This document shows, piece by piece, positions 50,815 through 59,886 of a stretch of DNA of 64,000 nt (position 1 is its first letter; every line of letters begins with the position of its first letter). Position numbers and translations under genes: made by a program. The DNA comes from CALHVX01 sp039198065 (GTDB lineage Bacteria; Pseudomonadota; Gammaproteobacteria; Pseudomonadales; Azotimanducaceae), in the NCBI GenBank assembly GCA_039198065.1, contig JBCCTU010000001.1, forward strand, positions 930,001 to 994,000, written 5' to 3'. A model generated the notes under the pieces. That model was given only the letters and a program-made list of their open reading frames with translations. It had not been told where the DNA came from and ran no database searches.

Positions 50815-53147
50815 TGGGCGACACCCGCCAGATCGTCGCGAGCACTTTTTAACCAGCGGCGCAGACGGTCGCCGGCGCCGCCACTGCAGTCCGGGTGCAG
50901 ACGCAGCTCCGGCTCTGCCAGGAACGGCAGCTCGATCCGGTTTCCCGCGACACAGTCGGCCGACAAGCGAAAGCCAGTGTCGAAGTCGACGCTTGCGGTG
51001 GCCTCCGGGTACACGGTCGGCACGGCGCTTAGCGGTCTGCTGGCCATGACGTCGTCCCAGAGTTTCAGCGCACCGCCGGCGCCGGTGAGGCCGGTCGAGC
51101 GGTTGTCGTCGTTGCCGATCCAGACCACGGCTAACCGGTCGGCGTCGAAGCCGGCAAACCAGCTGTCGCGATAATCGTCCGAGGTTCCGGTCTTGCCGGC
51201 GATACGCTGGTTTCGGTGGCGGCTGCCCCGGCCGGTGCCGTGGCTCATGGCCAGCGTCAGGTTGTGCACCAGCAGGGCGTTGAGCTGCGGATCGATGACG
51301 CTCTCGAAATCAATCGGTCGGTGATCGAGGGCTTGGCCTTGCTCGTCGAAGACGCTTACCACGCTGCGTGGTGACAGGCGGAAACCACCACTGGCAAAGC
51401 TCGAGTACAGCTGGGTGACCGCCAGCGGGGTCATGTCTTCAGCGCCGAGCAGCAGTGATGGATAGCGATTCCGGACCGGGGCATTGCTGAGTTGCTCAAG
51501 CCGCTTGGCCACCGGCTCAACGCCGAGGGTAAGTCCAAGCTGCACCGTCGCAAGGTTTAAGGATTGGGCGAGCGCACGAGCCAGGGACACGGTACCTCGA
51601 GTCTCGCCATCGAAGTTCTGTGGTGTCCACAGGTTTCCTGCGGGGTCGGTCAGAGCCAGCTGGCGATCTTCAATTTGGGTCGCGAGGGTAAAGCCTTGGG
51701 CCAGCGCTTCCAGAAACACGACCGGTTTCATGAGCGACCCGATGGGTCGCGATGCACGCAACGCCCGGTTGAAGCCGTCGAAGCGGGCGTCCCGGCCGCC
51801 CCCGAGTGCCAGCAGTTCACCGGTTTGGGTATCGCTTACAACAACCGCTGCCTGCAGTCGCGCGGGAGACTCCGCTGGAACGTCAGTGGCGACCTCGGCC
51901 GTCGCGCTCCGGGCCTCGAGCTTCAACAGGCGTTCTTCGACGGCCTCATCGACATGATCCTGCAGCCGGGGGTCGAGGGTGGTGAACACCCGCAGACCGT
52001 TCGAGGCCAGGGCGTCGGTATCGAAGCGATCGGCCAGCTCTTCGCGAACCAGGTCCATGAATGCGGGGTAGTAGGTACCGCCGCGGCGTTTGCCTGTCGT
52101 TACCGTCAGCGGCGCGGCCTGGGCGCTGGTGGCAGCGGCCGGATCGATGAGCTGGGCCTCTGCAAGACTTGCAAGTATGCGATCGCGCCGGGCGATGAGG
52201 CGCTGTGGATGGCGATAGGGGTTGTAGTACGACGGTCCCCGAATAATAGCGACCAGGGTTGCTAGCTCTGCCAGGGCCAGCTCGTTCAGGGGCTTGTTAA
52301 AGTAAAACTGTGCGCCAAGGCCGAACCCGTGGATGGCGCGTTCACCCGCTTGCCCGAGATAAATCTCGTTGATGTAGGCGTTCATCAGATCGCCCTTACT
52401 GAAACGCGCTTCCAGTACTACGGCCATGGCCAGTTCTTTTAACTTACGCTCGAGCGTTCGTTCGTCGCTCAAGAAGTAGCTCTTGACCAGCTGCTGGGTC
52501 AGCGTGCTACCGCCCTGCCTGACGGAGCCACTACGAACGTTTACCCAGAATGCCCGTGCGATACCGCGCCAATCGAACCCGTGATGGCTGTCGAAGCGCT
52601 GATCTTCAACGACCTTAAGTGCGCCGCGCAGCAGCTCCGGGACCTGTTCCGGCGTCAACACCACTCGATCTTCACCGTGGCTTGGATAAATGCTGCCGAT
52701 ACTGGGTGGGTCCACCCGGATAAGCGTTCTCGGTTTGCCCTGATCGTCGGCGAGCGCGGTAATCTGCTCAGGCTCGATGGTCAGGTTCACGCGCTGCGCA
52801 GGCCGCGGACCCTCGGCGAAGCGGAACGCGCGAAGATGCAACTCCAGCCGGTTGCCCTCAACGCGGTATTCACCCGGCAGTGGTGGCCCCGGTGTGCGCT
52901 GGTAACCGACGCGCTCCAGTTCTATCAGCAGTGCTCTGCGCCCCAGAGGCACACCGGCGTACAGTTCGAGGGGCCGTGCGTAGACGACTGCCGGAACGGA
53001 CCACCGGCGGCCTTCGAAGGTCGAGGTGATCTGGCGGTCCAAGCTCACGAGGTAGCCGATCAGGGCGACACTGAACAGCAGCGAAGCGAGCGCGATCGCC
53101 AGCAGCAGCTTTTTCAGCCAGGCGTTGTGCCGAAGCGTGCGGGTCAT
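50811..53147 (-). CDS. mrcB: PBP1b, bifunctional peptidoglycan synthase
   Basis: 778 residues. Membrane anchor (about 13-35), a UB2H-like region, then glycosyltransferase (EDQRFDSHHGFD with catalytic Glu about 184, RQGGSTLTQQL). The transpeptidase has SLMK (Ser about 469), SLN and KTGTSDDYRD (about 650). It polymerises and cross-links peptidoglycan at the inner membrane. Overlaps the DsbA-like gene upstream and the TPR lipoprotein downstream by 4 bases each, a three-gene coupled operon. Links functionally to cpoB at 5515. Confidence 0.96.
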   Translation of the reverse strand: MTRTLRHNAWLKKLLLAIALASLLFSVALIGYLVSLDRQITSTFEGRRWSVPAVVYARPLELYAGVPLGRRALLIELERVGYQRTPGPPLPGEYRVEGNRLELHLRAFRFAEGPRPAQRVNLTIEPEQITALADDQGKPRTLIRVDPPSIGSIYPSHGEDRVVLTPEQVPELLRGALKVVEDQRFDSHHGFDWRGIARAFWVNVRSGSVRQGGSTLTQQLVKSYFLSDERTLERKLKELAMAVVLEARFSKGDLMNAYINEIYLGQAGERAIHGFGLGAQFYFNKPLNELALAELATLVAIIRGPSYYNPYRHPQRLIARRDRILASLAEAQLIDPAAATSAQAAPLTVTTGKRRGGTYYPAFMDLVREELADRFDTDALASNGLRVFTTLDPRLQDHVDEAVEERLLKLEARSATAEVATDVPAESPARLQAAVVVSDTQTGELLALGGGRDARFDGFNRALRASRPIGSLMKPVVFLEALAQGFTLATQIEDRQLALTDPAGNLWTPQNFDGETRGTVSLARALAQSLNLATVQLGLTLGVEPVAKRLEQLSNAPVRNRYPSLLLGAEDMTPLAVTQLYSSFASGGFRLSPRSVVSVFDEQGQALDHRPIDFESVIDPQLNALLVHNLTLAMSHGTGRGSRHRNQRIAGKTGTSDDYRDSWFAGFDADRLAVVWIGNDDNRSTGLTGAGGALKLWDDVMASRPLSAVPTVYPEATASVDFDTGFRLSADCVAGNRIELPFLAEPELRLHPDCSGGAGDRLRRWLKSARDDLAGVAQ

Positions 53148-53839
53148 CCGTCTTCAGTCTGTCCGCGTTCCCGTTCGAGCAGATGATCCACAATATCGAG
53201 TGCGCGCTTGCGTCCCCCTTCCATTGAAACCAGGTAGCGGTTCGCCACCAGCAGCGTGGGGACGCTGCGCACTCGGGCATCGCGGGACAGCTTGTCCAGC
53301 TCGGCAAGTTTGCGTCGTACTCGGCTGCTGTTGAACGTGTCGAGGAAGCGCTCGCGGCTTATGCCTCGACCCTCGACGTAGTCAGCGAGCTGTTCGGCGG
53401 ACAAAAACTGCCGTTGTTGATCGTGAATCGCTCGGAACAGGCGCTGATGGTTGGCTTCAAGGGCCCCTTCAATCTCAAGGGTAAGGTACGCCTGCGCCAG
53501 CAGGCCCCAGACGGGCGAGAAACTCACCGGCGCCCGCTCGAAGCGCACGTCACGCGGCAGTTGCTCCTGCCATCGCTCGATGAGTGGGTCGAAGTTCTTG
53601 CAGTGGATACAGCCGTAGCTGAAGAACTCCACCACCTCGTGCGGCCCGGGACCGCCGGTGGGTCCGGTTGGTGTATCCAGCTCTGTCCAATCGCGCCCTG
53701 CGACAAAGGCACTGTCGCCTGTCGCTCCGCCAACGTACAAAAAGCCGTAGGTACCGACACCAACGACCATCAACGCGACAAAAGCGAGGATCAGGTTGCG
53801 GGTCAGGGTAACGTTGTCGCTCTTTCGGCTCACCGGCAT
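53144..53839 (-). CDS. DsbA-like thiol-disulfide oxidoreductase, membrane-anchored
   Basis: 231 residues. One N-terminal membrane helix (about 15-38) then a DsbA/thioredoxin-fold domain with active site YGCIHCKN and the cis-Pro in RSVPTLLV. The helical insertion is as in DsbA. Uncleaved anchor is more likely than a signal. Oxidises or isomerises cysteine pairs of periplasmic proteins. First gene of the mrcB run. Confidence 0.85.
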   Translation of the reverse strand: MPVSRKSDNVTLTRNLILAFVALMVVGVGTYGFLYVGGATGDSAFVAGRDWTELDTPTGPTGGPGPHEVVEFFSYGCIHCKNFDPLIERWQEQLPRDVRFERAPVSFSPVWGLLAQAYLTLEIEGALEANHQRLFRAIHDQQRQFLSAEQLADYVEGRGISRERFLDTFNSSRVRRKLAELDKLSRDARVRSVPTLLVANRYLVSMEGGRKRALDIVDHLLERERGQTEDG

Positions 53840-54030
53840 CTCGACTCAGGACTCGGGACCCTAGTGTACCGGCGGATCCTGACACTATCCTGTCACTAGG
53901 CGGTCGCAGCGGAGATTTTGCCGTCCGTACTCGGTCTCGACGCAGCCGTTGAGGAAAACTTGCACCAGCGCCGGGGCGTGGGAGGCGGCGGCGGACATGG
54001 CATAATCGGACGCGACTCGAGGGGCGAGCA

Positions 54031-54318
54031 ATGACACAGTCTGCAACGACCAGTGAAGAGCAGTATCAACTGTTCCACTTTGACTTTTGTCCATTCTGCA
54101 TGCGGGTCAGGCAGTTTCTGGAACGCAACAGCCTGACCATCCCTCTACGGAACATCCACCGGGATCGCGCCGCCTACGATGAGCTGGTCCAGGGTGGTGG
54201 CTCACAGCAGGTGCCCTGTCTGCGGATTGAGCGCGACGGTAACGTCCGCTGGCTCTACGAGAGTGAGGACATTATTCACTACCTCGCCGAACGGGCTGCA
54301 GACGGATCGGCGAGCTAG
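54031..54318 (+). CDS. Glutaredoxin-like protein
   Basis: 95 residues. CPFC active site (HFDFCPFCMRVRQFL), cis-Pro in QQVPCLRIE, and the terminal ESEDIIHYLAERA helix. The fold and length fit a glutaredoxin of the GrxB N-terminal-like kind. Reduces disulfides or glutathionylated proteins. The next gene begins 14 bases after its stop with a GTG. Confidence 0.87.
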   Translation: MTQSATTSEEQYQLFHFDFCPFCMRVRQFLERNSLTIPLRNIHRDRAAYDELVQGGGSQQVPCLRIERDGNVRWLYESEDIIHYLAERAADGSAS

Positions 54319-54332
54319 GCAATCGAACGCCG

Positions 54333-55622
54333 GTGGTGACTCACGCCGATGAGCCGTCGCGCCCTGAGCGGGTTTCGCCAGACGCACGGCCGTTGGAGTC
54401 TCGCTCGAGCGACGATCCCCATCGGGAAGCGACGCTGCGGGCGGTCCAGCATGTGCAGCTCAGCCCGCTGTCGATTCAGGCATCGTCGCTGGTGCGCTCG
54501 ATCGACGCGCTGTCTCGTATCTTCTGGATTTCGCTCGCCGGCACCTTCCTGACCCTGTTCTTCGTTGCTCTGGCGCAGCTCGACACCAACGCCAACAGCG
54601 AAGCCATTGGGCTCGGCGAGTACCAGGTGCCGAAGTCCATCCTGCCGCTCGGGGCGCTGCTGTTCGCGCTGTTTGTTTTCTGGCTGACGGCTAACCGGAT
54701 GCGGATGCTCGCCTACGTGCTCTGCAGCTCGCGTCTACCAGAAGACATGGTGGATGAGATCTTCCGACTCAATCCGCCGGTTCTGAACGTTTTTGACGAC
54801 GACAATATCAAGCAGTGGTCGGCGTTCAACGGGGTAGGTGTGCTAATCATCAATTGGGCCGTGTTTTTCGGCAACGCCATCGCCCTCACTCTGTATGCGG
54901 TGGTGCAGCAGGGCGCGACCACTGCGGAGTTCGACTTTCTCGAGCTTGGCCTCTTCGTACTCGGAGCCCTCGGCATCCTTGCCTATGGTTATCTCACCGT
55001 GTTTCCACCACTGCGGGAGATTCTGAGTCGGTTGCACGATGTTCAGTTCCATCTCGGTTGGCAGCGCAAACTCGGCGGCCTGGCGCTCGTGGTGGCCACG
55101 GTCATGATTCAGAATCTAGATCAGCTCAGCGACCCCACGGGCAGCGATTTTGATCTCATCGGCCCCGCCATTGCCAACGCTATCGATGGCGAAACGCTGT
55201 TCGTACGGGGCGTTGAAGTGCAGCTGTTCGGTATCGATGCGATGGAGCTCGATCAGGAATGCTTGACCGAAAGCGGTGCGCGGTATCCCTGCGGTCGCGA
55301 AGCCGCGATCGCTTTGCAAAACATGGTGCAGAACGACGACATCGTGTGCCTCAGCCTGTTTGCGGTAAACAGCAGCCGTGTGGTGGGTATCTGTGCGCTG
55401 CATGAGGAGGCCAGCGGGCTCCCGGAATCCGATCAAGCGTTTCTGGAGCGGTACGGTGATTTCAGCCTGTCACGACTCGTCGTCGAGCGTGGGCATGCCC
55501 TGTCCGTCGGTGTGGGTGAGTCTCTGTTCCGGGAAGAGCAAAACCAGGCGCAGACGTTGCGGGTCGGCATCTGGCAGGGTTCGTTCCAACCGCCGGCGTC
55601 CTGGCGTTCGCGACGGGAATGA
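54333..55622 (+). CDS. Polytopic membrane protein with C-terminal SNase-like (thermonuclease) domain
   Basis: 429 residues from GTG 54333. A charged N-terminus (1-50) is followed by four to five membrane segments (about 60-82, 103-123, 168-190, 200-222, 248-260). The end (about 277-425) follows the staphylococcal nuclease pattern: AIDGETLFVRGVEVQLFGID, PCGREAAIAL, SRLVVERGHAL, GIWQGSF..PASW. Key residues vary: DGD is DGE, the catalytic RL arginine is QL and PE is ME. So activity is uncertain. It may bind or trim nucleic acid at the membrane. The membrane part is unfamiliar. Confidence 0.75.
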   Translation: MVTHADEPSRPERVSPDARPLESRSSDDPHREATLRAVQHVQLSPLSIQASSLVRSIDALSRIFWISLAGTFLTLFFVALAQLDTNANSEAIGLGEYQVPKSILPLGALLFALFVFWLTANRMRMLAYVLCSSRLPEDMVDEIFRLNPPVLNVFDDDNIKQWSAFNGVGVLIINWAVFFGNAIALTLYAVVQQGATTAEFDFLELGLFVLGALGILAYGYLTVFPPLREILSRLHDVQFHLGWQRKLGGLALVVATVMIQNLDQLSDPTGSDFDLIGPAIANAIDGETLFVRGVEVQLFGIDAMELDQECLTESGARYPCGREAAIALQNMVQNDDIVCLSLFAVNSSRVVGICALHEEASGLPESDQAFLERYGDFSLSRLVVERGHALSVGVGESLFREEQNQAQTLRVGIWQGSFQPPASWRSRRE

Positions 55623-55798
55623 CCACGGGCTATGATCCGGCTCCCGATATTTTGATGTGGCCCGGAGCGCGCGGTGCCCTACGCACGGCGACGTTCGGGT
55701 TGGGCCGAACCAAACAGACCCCGGATTAGACCCTGAACTAGGCCAACAGATCAGAACATCCACGAGAACCACGACGAGAAAGAAGAGAGGGCATCACC

Positions 55799-56839
55799 AT
55801 GAAGCTGGGCATTATTTCCGGATACTCCGGACGCAAGATCAACATCCCCCTGGAGCACGTCAAACATGCCGAAAATCTCGGCTATGAAAGCATCTGGACC
55901 GCAGAAGCGTACGGCTCCGACGCGGTAACTCCCGCCGCGTGGATCCTCGCCAACACCACCAAGATCAAGGCGGGTACGGCCATCATGCAGATGCCGGCAC
56001 GTACGCCGGCCATGGCCGCGATGACGGCGATGACGTTGGCGGAGTTGTCCGGTGGCCGTTTCATTTGCGGACTTGGGGCTTCCGGTCCGCAGGTCGTCGA
56101 AGGGTGGCACGGTGTTCCCTACGGTAAGCCAGTGACGCGGTTGAAGGAGTACATCTCCATCATGAAGCAGATCTTTCGCCGGGAAGCGCCGTCGACCTTC
56201 GACGGCAAAATGTATCAGCTCCCTTACACGGGTGACGGAGCGACCGGGCTCGGCAAACCGCTCAAGAGCATCCTCCACAGCGAAGAAGACATTCCGATCT
56301 TTGCCGCGACGATTACGCCGAACGGGGTGGCGGCTGCGGCGGAGGTCGCCGACGGCTTTTTCCCGGTATGGATGGACCCAGAGCAGTTCCACGTCTTCGA
56401 TGAGCCGATCAAGAAAGGCTTTGAGAAGGCCGGCAACGGAAAAAATCTGACGCAGTTCGATATCGCGCCCTTCGTCACCTGTGTCATGGGCGACAGCGTT
56501 GAAGAGTGCATGATGCCGATTCGCGGAAACATGGCGCTCTACATCGGCGGCATGGGTGCGCGGGATAAGAACTTCTACAACGATTACGCCAAACGGCTGG
56601 GTTTCGAGGAGGCTGCGATCAAGATTCAGGACCTCTATCTGGCCGGACGCAAGGACGAGGCGATGAAAGAAGTCCCGGCAGAACTCATCGACGCCTGCCA
56701 TCTGGTCGGTCCAGCCGATCGGATCAGGGACCGGCTGCAGCGTTGGAAAGACGCCAGCAAGCAGGGTCATGTATCAAGCATGCTGATCGGCACGCAGCAG
56801 ACACAAGCGCTGGAAGTGATCGCGGAGTCCGTGCTCTAA
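55799..56839 (+). CDS. LLM-class (luciferase-like) F420- or flavin-dependent oxidoreductase
   Basis: 346 residues. Bacterial-luciferase TIM barrel: MKLGIISGYSG, WTAEAYGSDAVTPAAWILANT, GRFICGLGASGPQVVEGWHG and EVADGFFPVWM. Close to the F420-dependent LLM families found in actinobacteria. Start ATG 55799 after AAGAGAGGGC. Substrate unknown. Two more members lie at 58864 and 61497, separated by lipid-type genes. Confidence 0.86.
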   Translation: MKLGIISGYSGRKINIPLEHVKHAENLGYESIWTAEAYGSDAVTPAAWILANTTKIKAGTAIMQMPARTPAMAAMTAMTLAELSGGRFICGLGASGPQVVEGWHGVPYGKPVTRLKEYISIMKQIFRREAPSTFDGKMYQLPYTGDGATGLGKPLKSILHSEEDIPIFAATITPNGVAAAAEVADGFFPVWMDPEQFHVFDEPIKKGFEKAGNGKNLTQFDIAPFVTCVMGDSVEECMMPIRGNMALYIGGMGARDKNFYNDYAKRLGFEEAAIKIQDLYLAGRKDEAMKEVPAELIDACHLVGPADRIRDRLQRWKDASKQGHVSSMLIGTQQTQALEVIAESVL

Positions 56840-56933
56840 ACTGGGCGTTTAGCGCCTCTCTGATCGGTGACGTCGCCCCCGGGCGTCATCGGTCCGGTGC
56901 TCGGTCACCGTTTGGTTGCCGTTAGCGGAAACG

Positions 56934-57464
56934 TTACCGCTCCCGCTCTCGCTTCTGGGCGGCCGTGATGACTTCGCCGGCAGTTTCGGGGCCGCGCCAG
57001 TTCCCAACCCGAACCCATTTCTTCGGTTCCAAATCCTTGTAGTGCTCGAAAAAGTGCTGGATGCGCGCCAGATCGATTTCCGCAATGTCCTCGTAGCTTG
57101 CAACTTTGTCGTAGAGGGGTGTGATTTTTCGCGCCGGTACGGCCAGGATTTTTTCATCTCCACCGGCTTCGTCCTCGAGCTCAAGCATGCCGATCACGCG
57201 CACGGGCAGCACCGCGCCGGGCTGGACAGGCATGCGCCCGACGACCATGCAGTCCATAGGGTCGCCGTCTTCCGCGAGGGTGTGTGGAATGAACCCGTAG
57301 TTGCAGGGATAGAACATCGTCGTGTAGAGAAAGCGATCGACAAAAATCGCGCCGGAGTCCTTTTCGAACTCGTACTTAATCGGGTCCGACCGCAGCGGAA
57401 CTTCGATGATCACGTTCACCTCGTACGGAGGCTGGTCTCCGACGCTGACTTTACTGAGGTCCAT
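56934..57464 (-). CDS. ppa: Inorganic pyrophosphatase
   Basis: 176 residues, family I. Conserved metal-binding motif EDGDPMDCMVV and the DSGAIFVDRFLYTTMFYPCNYGFIPHTL region with lysine/glutamate pairs. Hydrolyses pyrophosphate from biosynthetic reactions such as the acyl-CoA synthetases in this window. Minus-strand single gene. Confidence 0.96.
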   Translation of the reverse strand: MDLSKVSVGDQPPYEVNVIIEVPLRSDPIKYEFEKDSGAIFVDRFLYTTMFYPCNYGFIPHTLAEDGDPMDCMVVGRMPVQPGAVLPVRVIGMLELEDEAGGDEKILAVPARKITPLYDKVASYEDIAEIDLARIQHFFEHYKDLEPKKWVRVGNWRGPETAGEVITAAQKRERER

Positions 57465-57523
57465 TGCTGTCTCCGATCTGCGGTAGGGGCAGGCCCTTCA
57501 ATCCTGATGCCGTTGGCACCGGT

Positions 57524-57569
57524 GTCGGCCTTCGGGTCGTGTGGGCCGACTTGATTCGGGGCGAATCAA
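57524..57569. terminator. Hairpin pair at the end of the ACAD10-like kinase gene
   Basis: TTGATTCG (57551-57558) and CGAATCAA (57562-57569) form an 8-bp stem over a GGG loop that overlaps the kinase stop (57566-57568). GTCGGCC (57524-57530) and GGCCGAC (57544-57550) form a second stem further down on the minus strand. Together they look like a transcription end, but there is no clear T-run. Confidence 0.4.
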
Positions 57570-58651
57570 ATCAGTCCGTGGGTTTTGAGCAGCTCGACAC
57601 CACGGGTTGAACGCATGCGGGCTGCATCTTTGTATTCCAGCGCTTTCGCTGAACTTGCGTTGCCGTCTAGACCGCGTTTGTAAACGCCTTGAATGATCGC
57701 TGCGCTGCGAAACATGTTGTAGGCGATGTAGAACGGCCAGTTGTCGATACTGCTGCGGTGAGCGTGCTTGCAGTAGGTATCGAGCAGCTCCGCCTCCTGC
57801 GGGATCCCAAGGGCATCGAGGTCGGCACTGGCAAGCCCTTCATCGTTGTAGCTGTCGCCGTGATAGTCCTGACACAGGTAGCCGAGGTCCGCTAATCCGT
57901 CGCCGAGGGTCGACAGTTCCCAGTCGAGGACGGCAACGATGCGCGGCTCTGTCGGATGCAGGATCGTGTTGCCAAGCCGATAGTCGCCGTGGACCACCAC
58001 CGGGGCGGAGTCAGCGGGCAGATTGTCCGGCAGCCAACGCATGAGCAGGTCCATGGCTTCCAGCGTCTCGGTCTGGCTCGCGACGTACTGCTTGCTCCAG
58101 CGCCCGACCTGCCGGGCGTAGTAGTTGCCGGGTTTGCCGAAGGTTTCGAGGCCTACGTCGGCCGGGACCACATTGTGCAGCTCGGCAAGCACCCGAGCGA
58201 GGTCTAGATAAATGGCACGCCGCTCTGGCGGGGTCAGGCTCGGGAGGGTCGTTTCCGTAAACACCCGGCCTTCGACTCGTTCCATGACGTAGAACTTGGT
58301 GCCGATGATCGACGGGTCCTCACACAGGCAGTACATGGAGGGTACGGGTACGGGGGTGTCGGCAAGCGCCGCCATGACCCGATACTCGCGATCTACTTGG
58401 TGAGCGCTGGGCAGGAGTTCTCCGGGTGGCTGTTTGCGCAGTACAAACTGCCGGTCGCCAACGGTCAGCTCAAAGGTCGGATTGGACTGCCCACCTTCGA
58501 ACTGGCGAACGGCGAGGGTGCCCGCGAGGCCTTCGATCTGGGCGTCGAGATAGCGATGCAGTGCGCGTTCGTCGAACTCATGGCCACTGCGTACAGCGGT
58601 GAGCTCGACATCACTCGTACCGTCTGCGGCGCTTTGGGGCGTGTCGGTCAT
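57566..58651 (-). CDS. APH-family kinase-like protein (ACAD10/FadE36-like)
   Basis: 361 residues from ATG 58651 (ORF opens 58693). Phosphotransferase fold: QFEGGQSNPTFELTVGDRQFVLRKQPPG, then the catalytic loop VVHGDYRLGNTILHP and DWELSTLGDGLADLGYL. This is the ACAD10-type protein found next to acyl-CoA dehydrogenases, thought to phosphorylate hydroxyacyl-CoA or acids. Fits the lipid-type genes around it. Confidence 0.9.
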   Translation of the reverse strand: MTDTPQSAADGTSDVELTAVRSGHEFDERALHRYLDAQIEGLAGTLAVRQFEGGQSNPTFELTVGDRQFVLRKQPPGELLPSAHQVDREYRVMAALADTPVPVPSMYCLCEDPSIIGTKFYVMERVEGRVFTETTLPSLTPPERRAIYLDLARVLAELHNVVPADVGLETFGKPGNYYARQVGRWSKQYVASQTETLEAMDLLMRWLPDNLPADSAPVVVHGDYRLGNTILHPTEPRIVAVLDWELSTLGDGLADLGYLCQDYHGDSYNDEGLASADLDALGIPQEAELLDTYCKHAHRSSIDNWPFYIAYNMFRSAAIIQGVYKRGLDGNASSAKALEYKDAARMRSTRGVELLKTHGLI

Positions 58652-58827
58652 AGGCTTGCGGGGGTCCGCCCGGCTGCTCGAATCAGCCGGCAAGGATAGG
58701 CGCCCCCCCGCTCGGCTGCAATTTCGTGGCAGGGCGAGGACACCGGCGGACAGCTATCGGCATCGGCTCGCGAGGCGGTTAAAGTGGTTACTACGTTAGC
58801 TTGCGGGGAGATGTGGGCATGGCCGGC

Positions 58828-58863
58828 GAAGGAAATGAGGAAAGAAACAAGGAAGGAAACAAG
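58828..58863 (+). repeat. 12-bp purine tandem repeat, 3 copies, abutting the LLM start
   Basis: GAAGGAAATGAG (58828-58839), GAAAGAAACAAG (58840-58851) and GAAGGAAACAAG (58852-58863) end directly at ATG 58864. The units repeat AGGAA-type ribosome-binding sequences. If translation instead begins at ATG 58819, they would encode a 4-residue repeat, EGNE/ERNK/EGNK. Confidence 0.85.
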
Positions 58864-59883
58864 ATGGACGCGCTGCCACAGCGTCGGGTAGCGGTAACGC
58901 TTCCCGGGGGGCCGAAACTTGAGCAAACCATTGCACGCATGCAATGGGCTGAGGAGCAGGGCATTCCCGATGCCTGGTTCAGCGATGCCGGTGCCCCGGA
59001 TTCGCTGACGCAGATTGCCGCTCTTGGACATCACACAAAAAATCTTCGGATCGGCGTGGCCGTTACGCCGGTATACACGCGAACCCCAGCGGTCCTCGCG
59101 GCGACAGCGAATGTGATTTCGCAGGTGATTCCTGGCCGCTTCGTGCTCGGGCTCGGCTCCTCGTCACAAACAATTATGGGCCAGTGGAACGGCATTGCCC
59201 TGGACAAGCCACTCACCCGGGTGCGCGAGACCGCAATCATGGTGCGTTCCATGCTGGCCGGCGAAAAGTCCAACTTCACGGAGTTCGAGACGCTGTTCAG
59301 TCGCGGCTATCGACAGCCACCGGCTGAGGTACCGCCACCCATTTACCTGGCGGCGCTGCGCCCGAAGATGATCGAAATGGCCGCCGAGGTCGGTGATGGA
59401 GTGATTTTCAACCTCTGGCCGAAGAGCGCGTTGCCGAAAATGATGGAAGCGGTCAAGGCCGGCGCCGAGCGGGCGGGCAAGGACTGGCGCAGCGTCGAGA
59501 TCGTCAACCGGGCCATGGTGCTGTGCACCGACGACAAGCCGCGGGCGCGGGAGATGTTCCGGGCGGCGTTTGCGCCGTACTACGCGACGCCGGTCTACAA
59601 CAAGTTCCTCGCCTGGGCCGGGCATCCCGCTGCGGCGGAGACGATCACAGAGGGTTGGGCGGCAAAGGATCGGGAGAAAACCGGGAGTGCGCTCACCGAT
59701 GAACTGATTGATGAGGTGGCCGTCATCGGGACAGAGGATGAGATTCGCGAGCGCATCCAGGCCGACGCCGACGGCGGTGTGCATACGTCGATCATCGCGC
59801 CGCTGGCGGCGACGCCTGCGGATCTTGAGCGCACCTTCAACGCATTCCGGGGCAATCAGTTCAGCCTGCGTCAGGCGGCCTGA
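58864..59883 (+). CDS. LLM-class F420- or flavin-dependent oxidoreductase
   Basis: 339 residues from ATG 58864; ATG 58819 and TTG 58801 are alternatives. Family motifs: RVAVTLPGGPKLEQTIARMQWAEE, GIPDAWFSDAG, IPGRFVLGLGSSSQTIMGQW and AAEVGDGVIFNLWP. The start 58864 is preferred because homology begins at once and the purine repeat upstream supplies ribosome-binding sequences. The enoyl-CoA hydratase gene starts 4 bases after the stop, so they are coupled. Substrate unknown. Confidence 0.85.
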   Translation: MDALPQRRVAVTLPGGPKLEQTIARMQWAEEQGIPDAWFSDAGAPDSLTQIAALGHHTKNLRIGVAVTPVYTRTPAVLAATANVISQVIPGRFVLGLGSSSQTIMGQWNGIALDKPLTRVRETAIMVRSMLAGEKSNFTEFETLFSRGYRQPPAEVPPPIYLAALRPKMIEMAAEVGDGVIFNLWPKSALPKMMEAVKAGAERAGKDWRSVEIVNRAMVLCTDDKPRAREMFRAAFAPYYATPVYNKFLAWAGHPAAAETITEGWAAKDREKTGSALTDELIDEVAVIGTEDEIRERIQADADGGVHTSIIAPLAATPADLERTFNAFRGNQFSLRQAA

Positions 59884-59886
59884 ACG

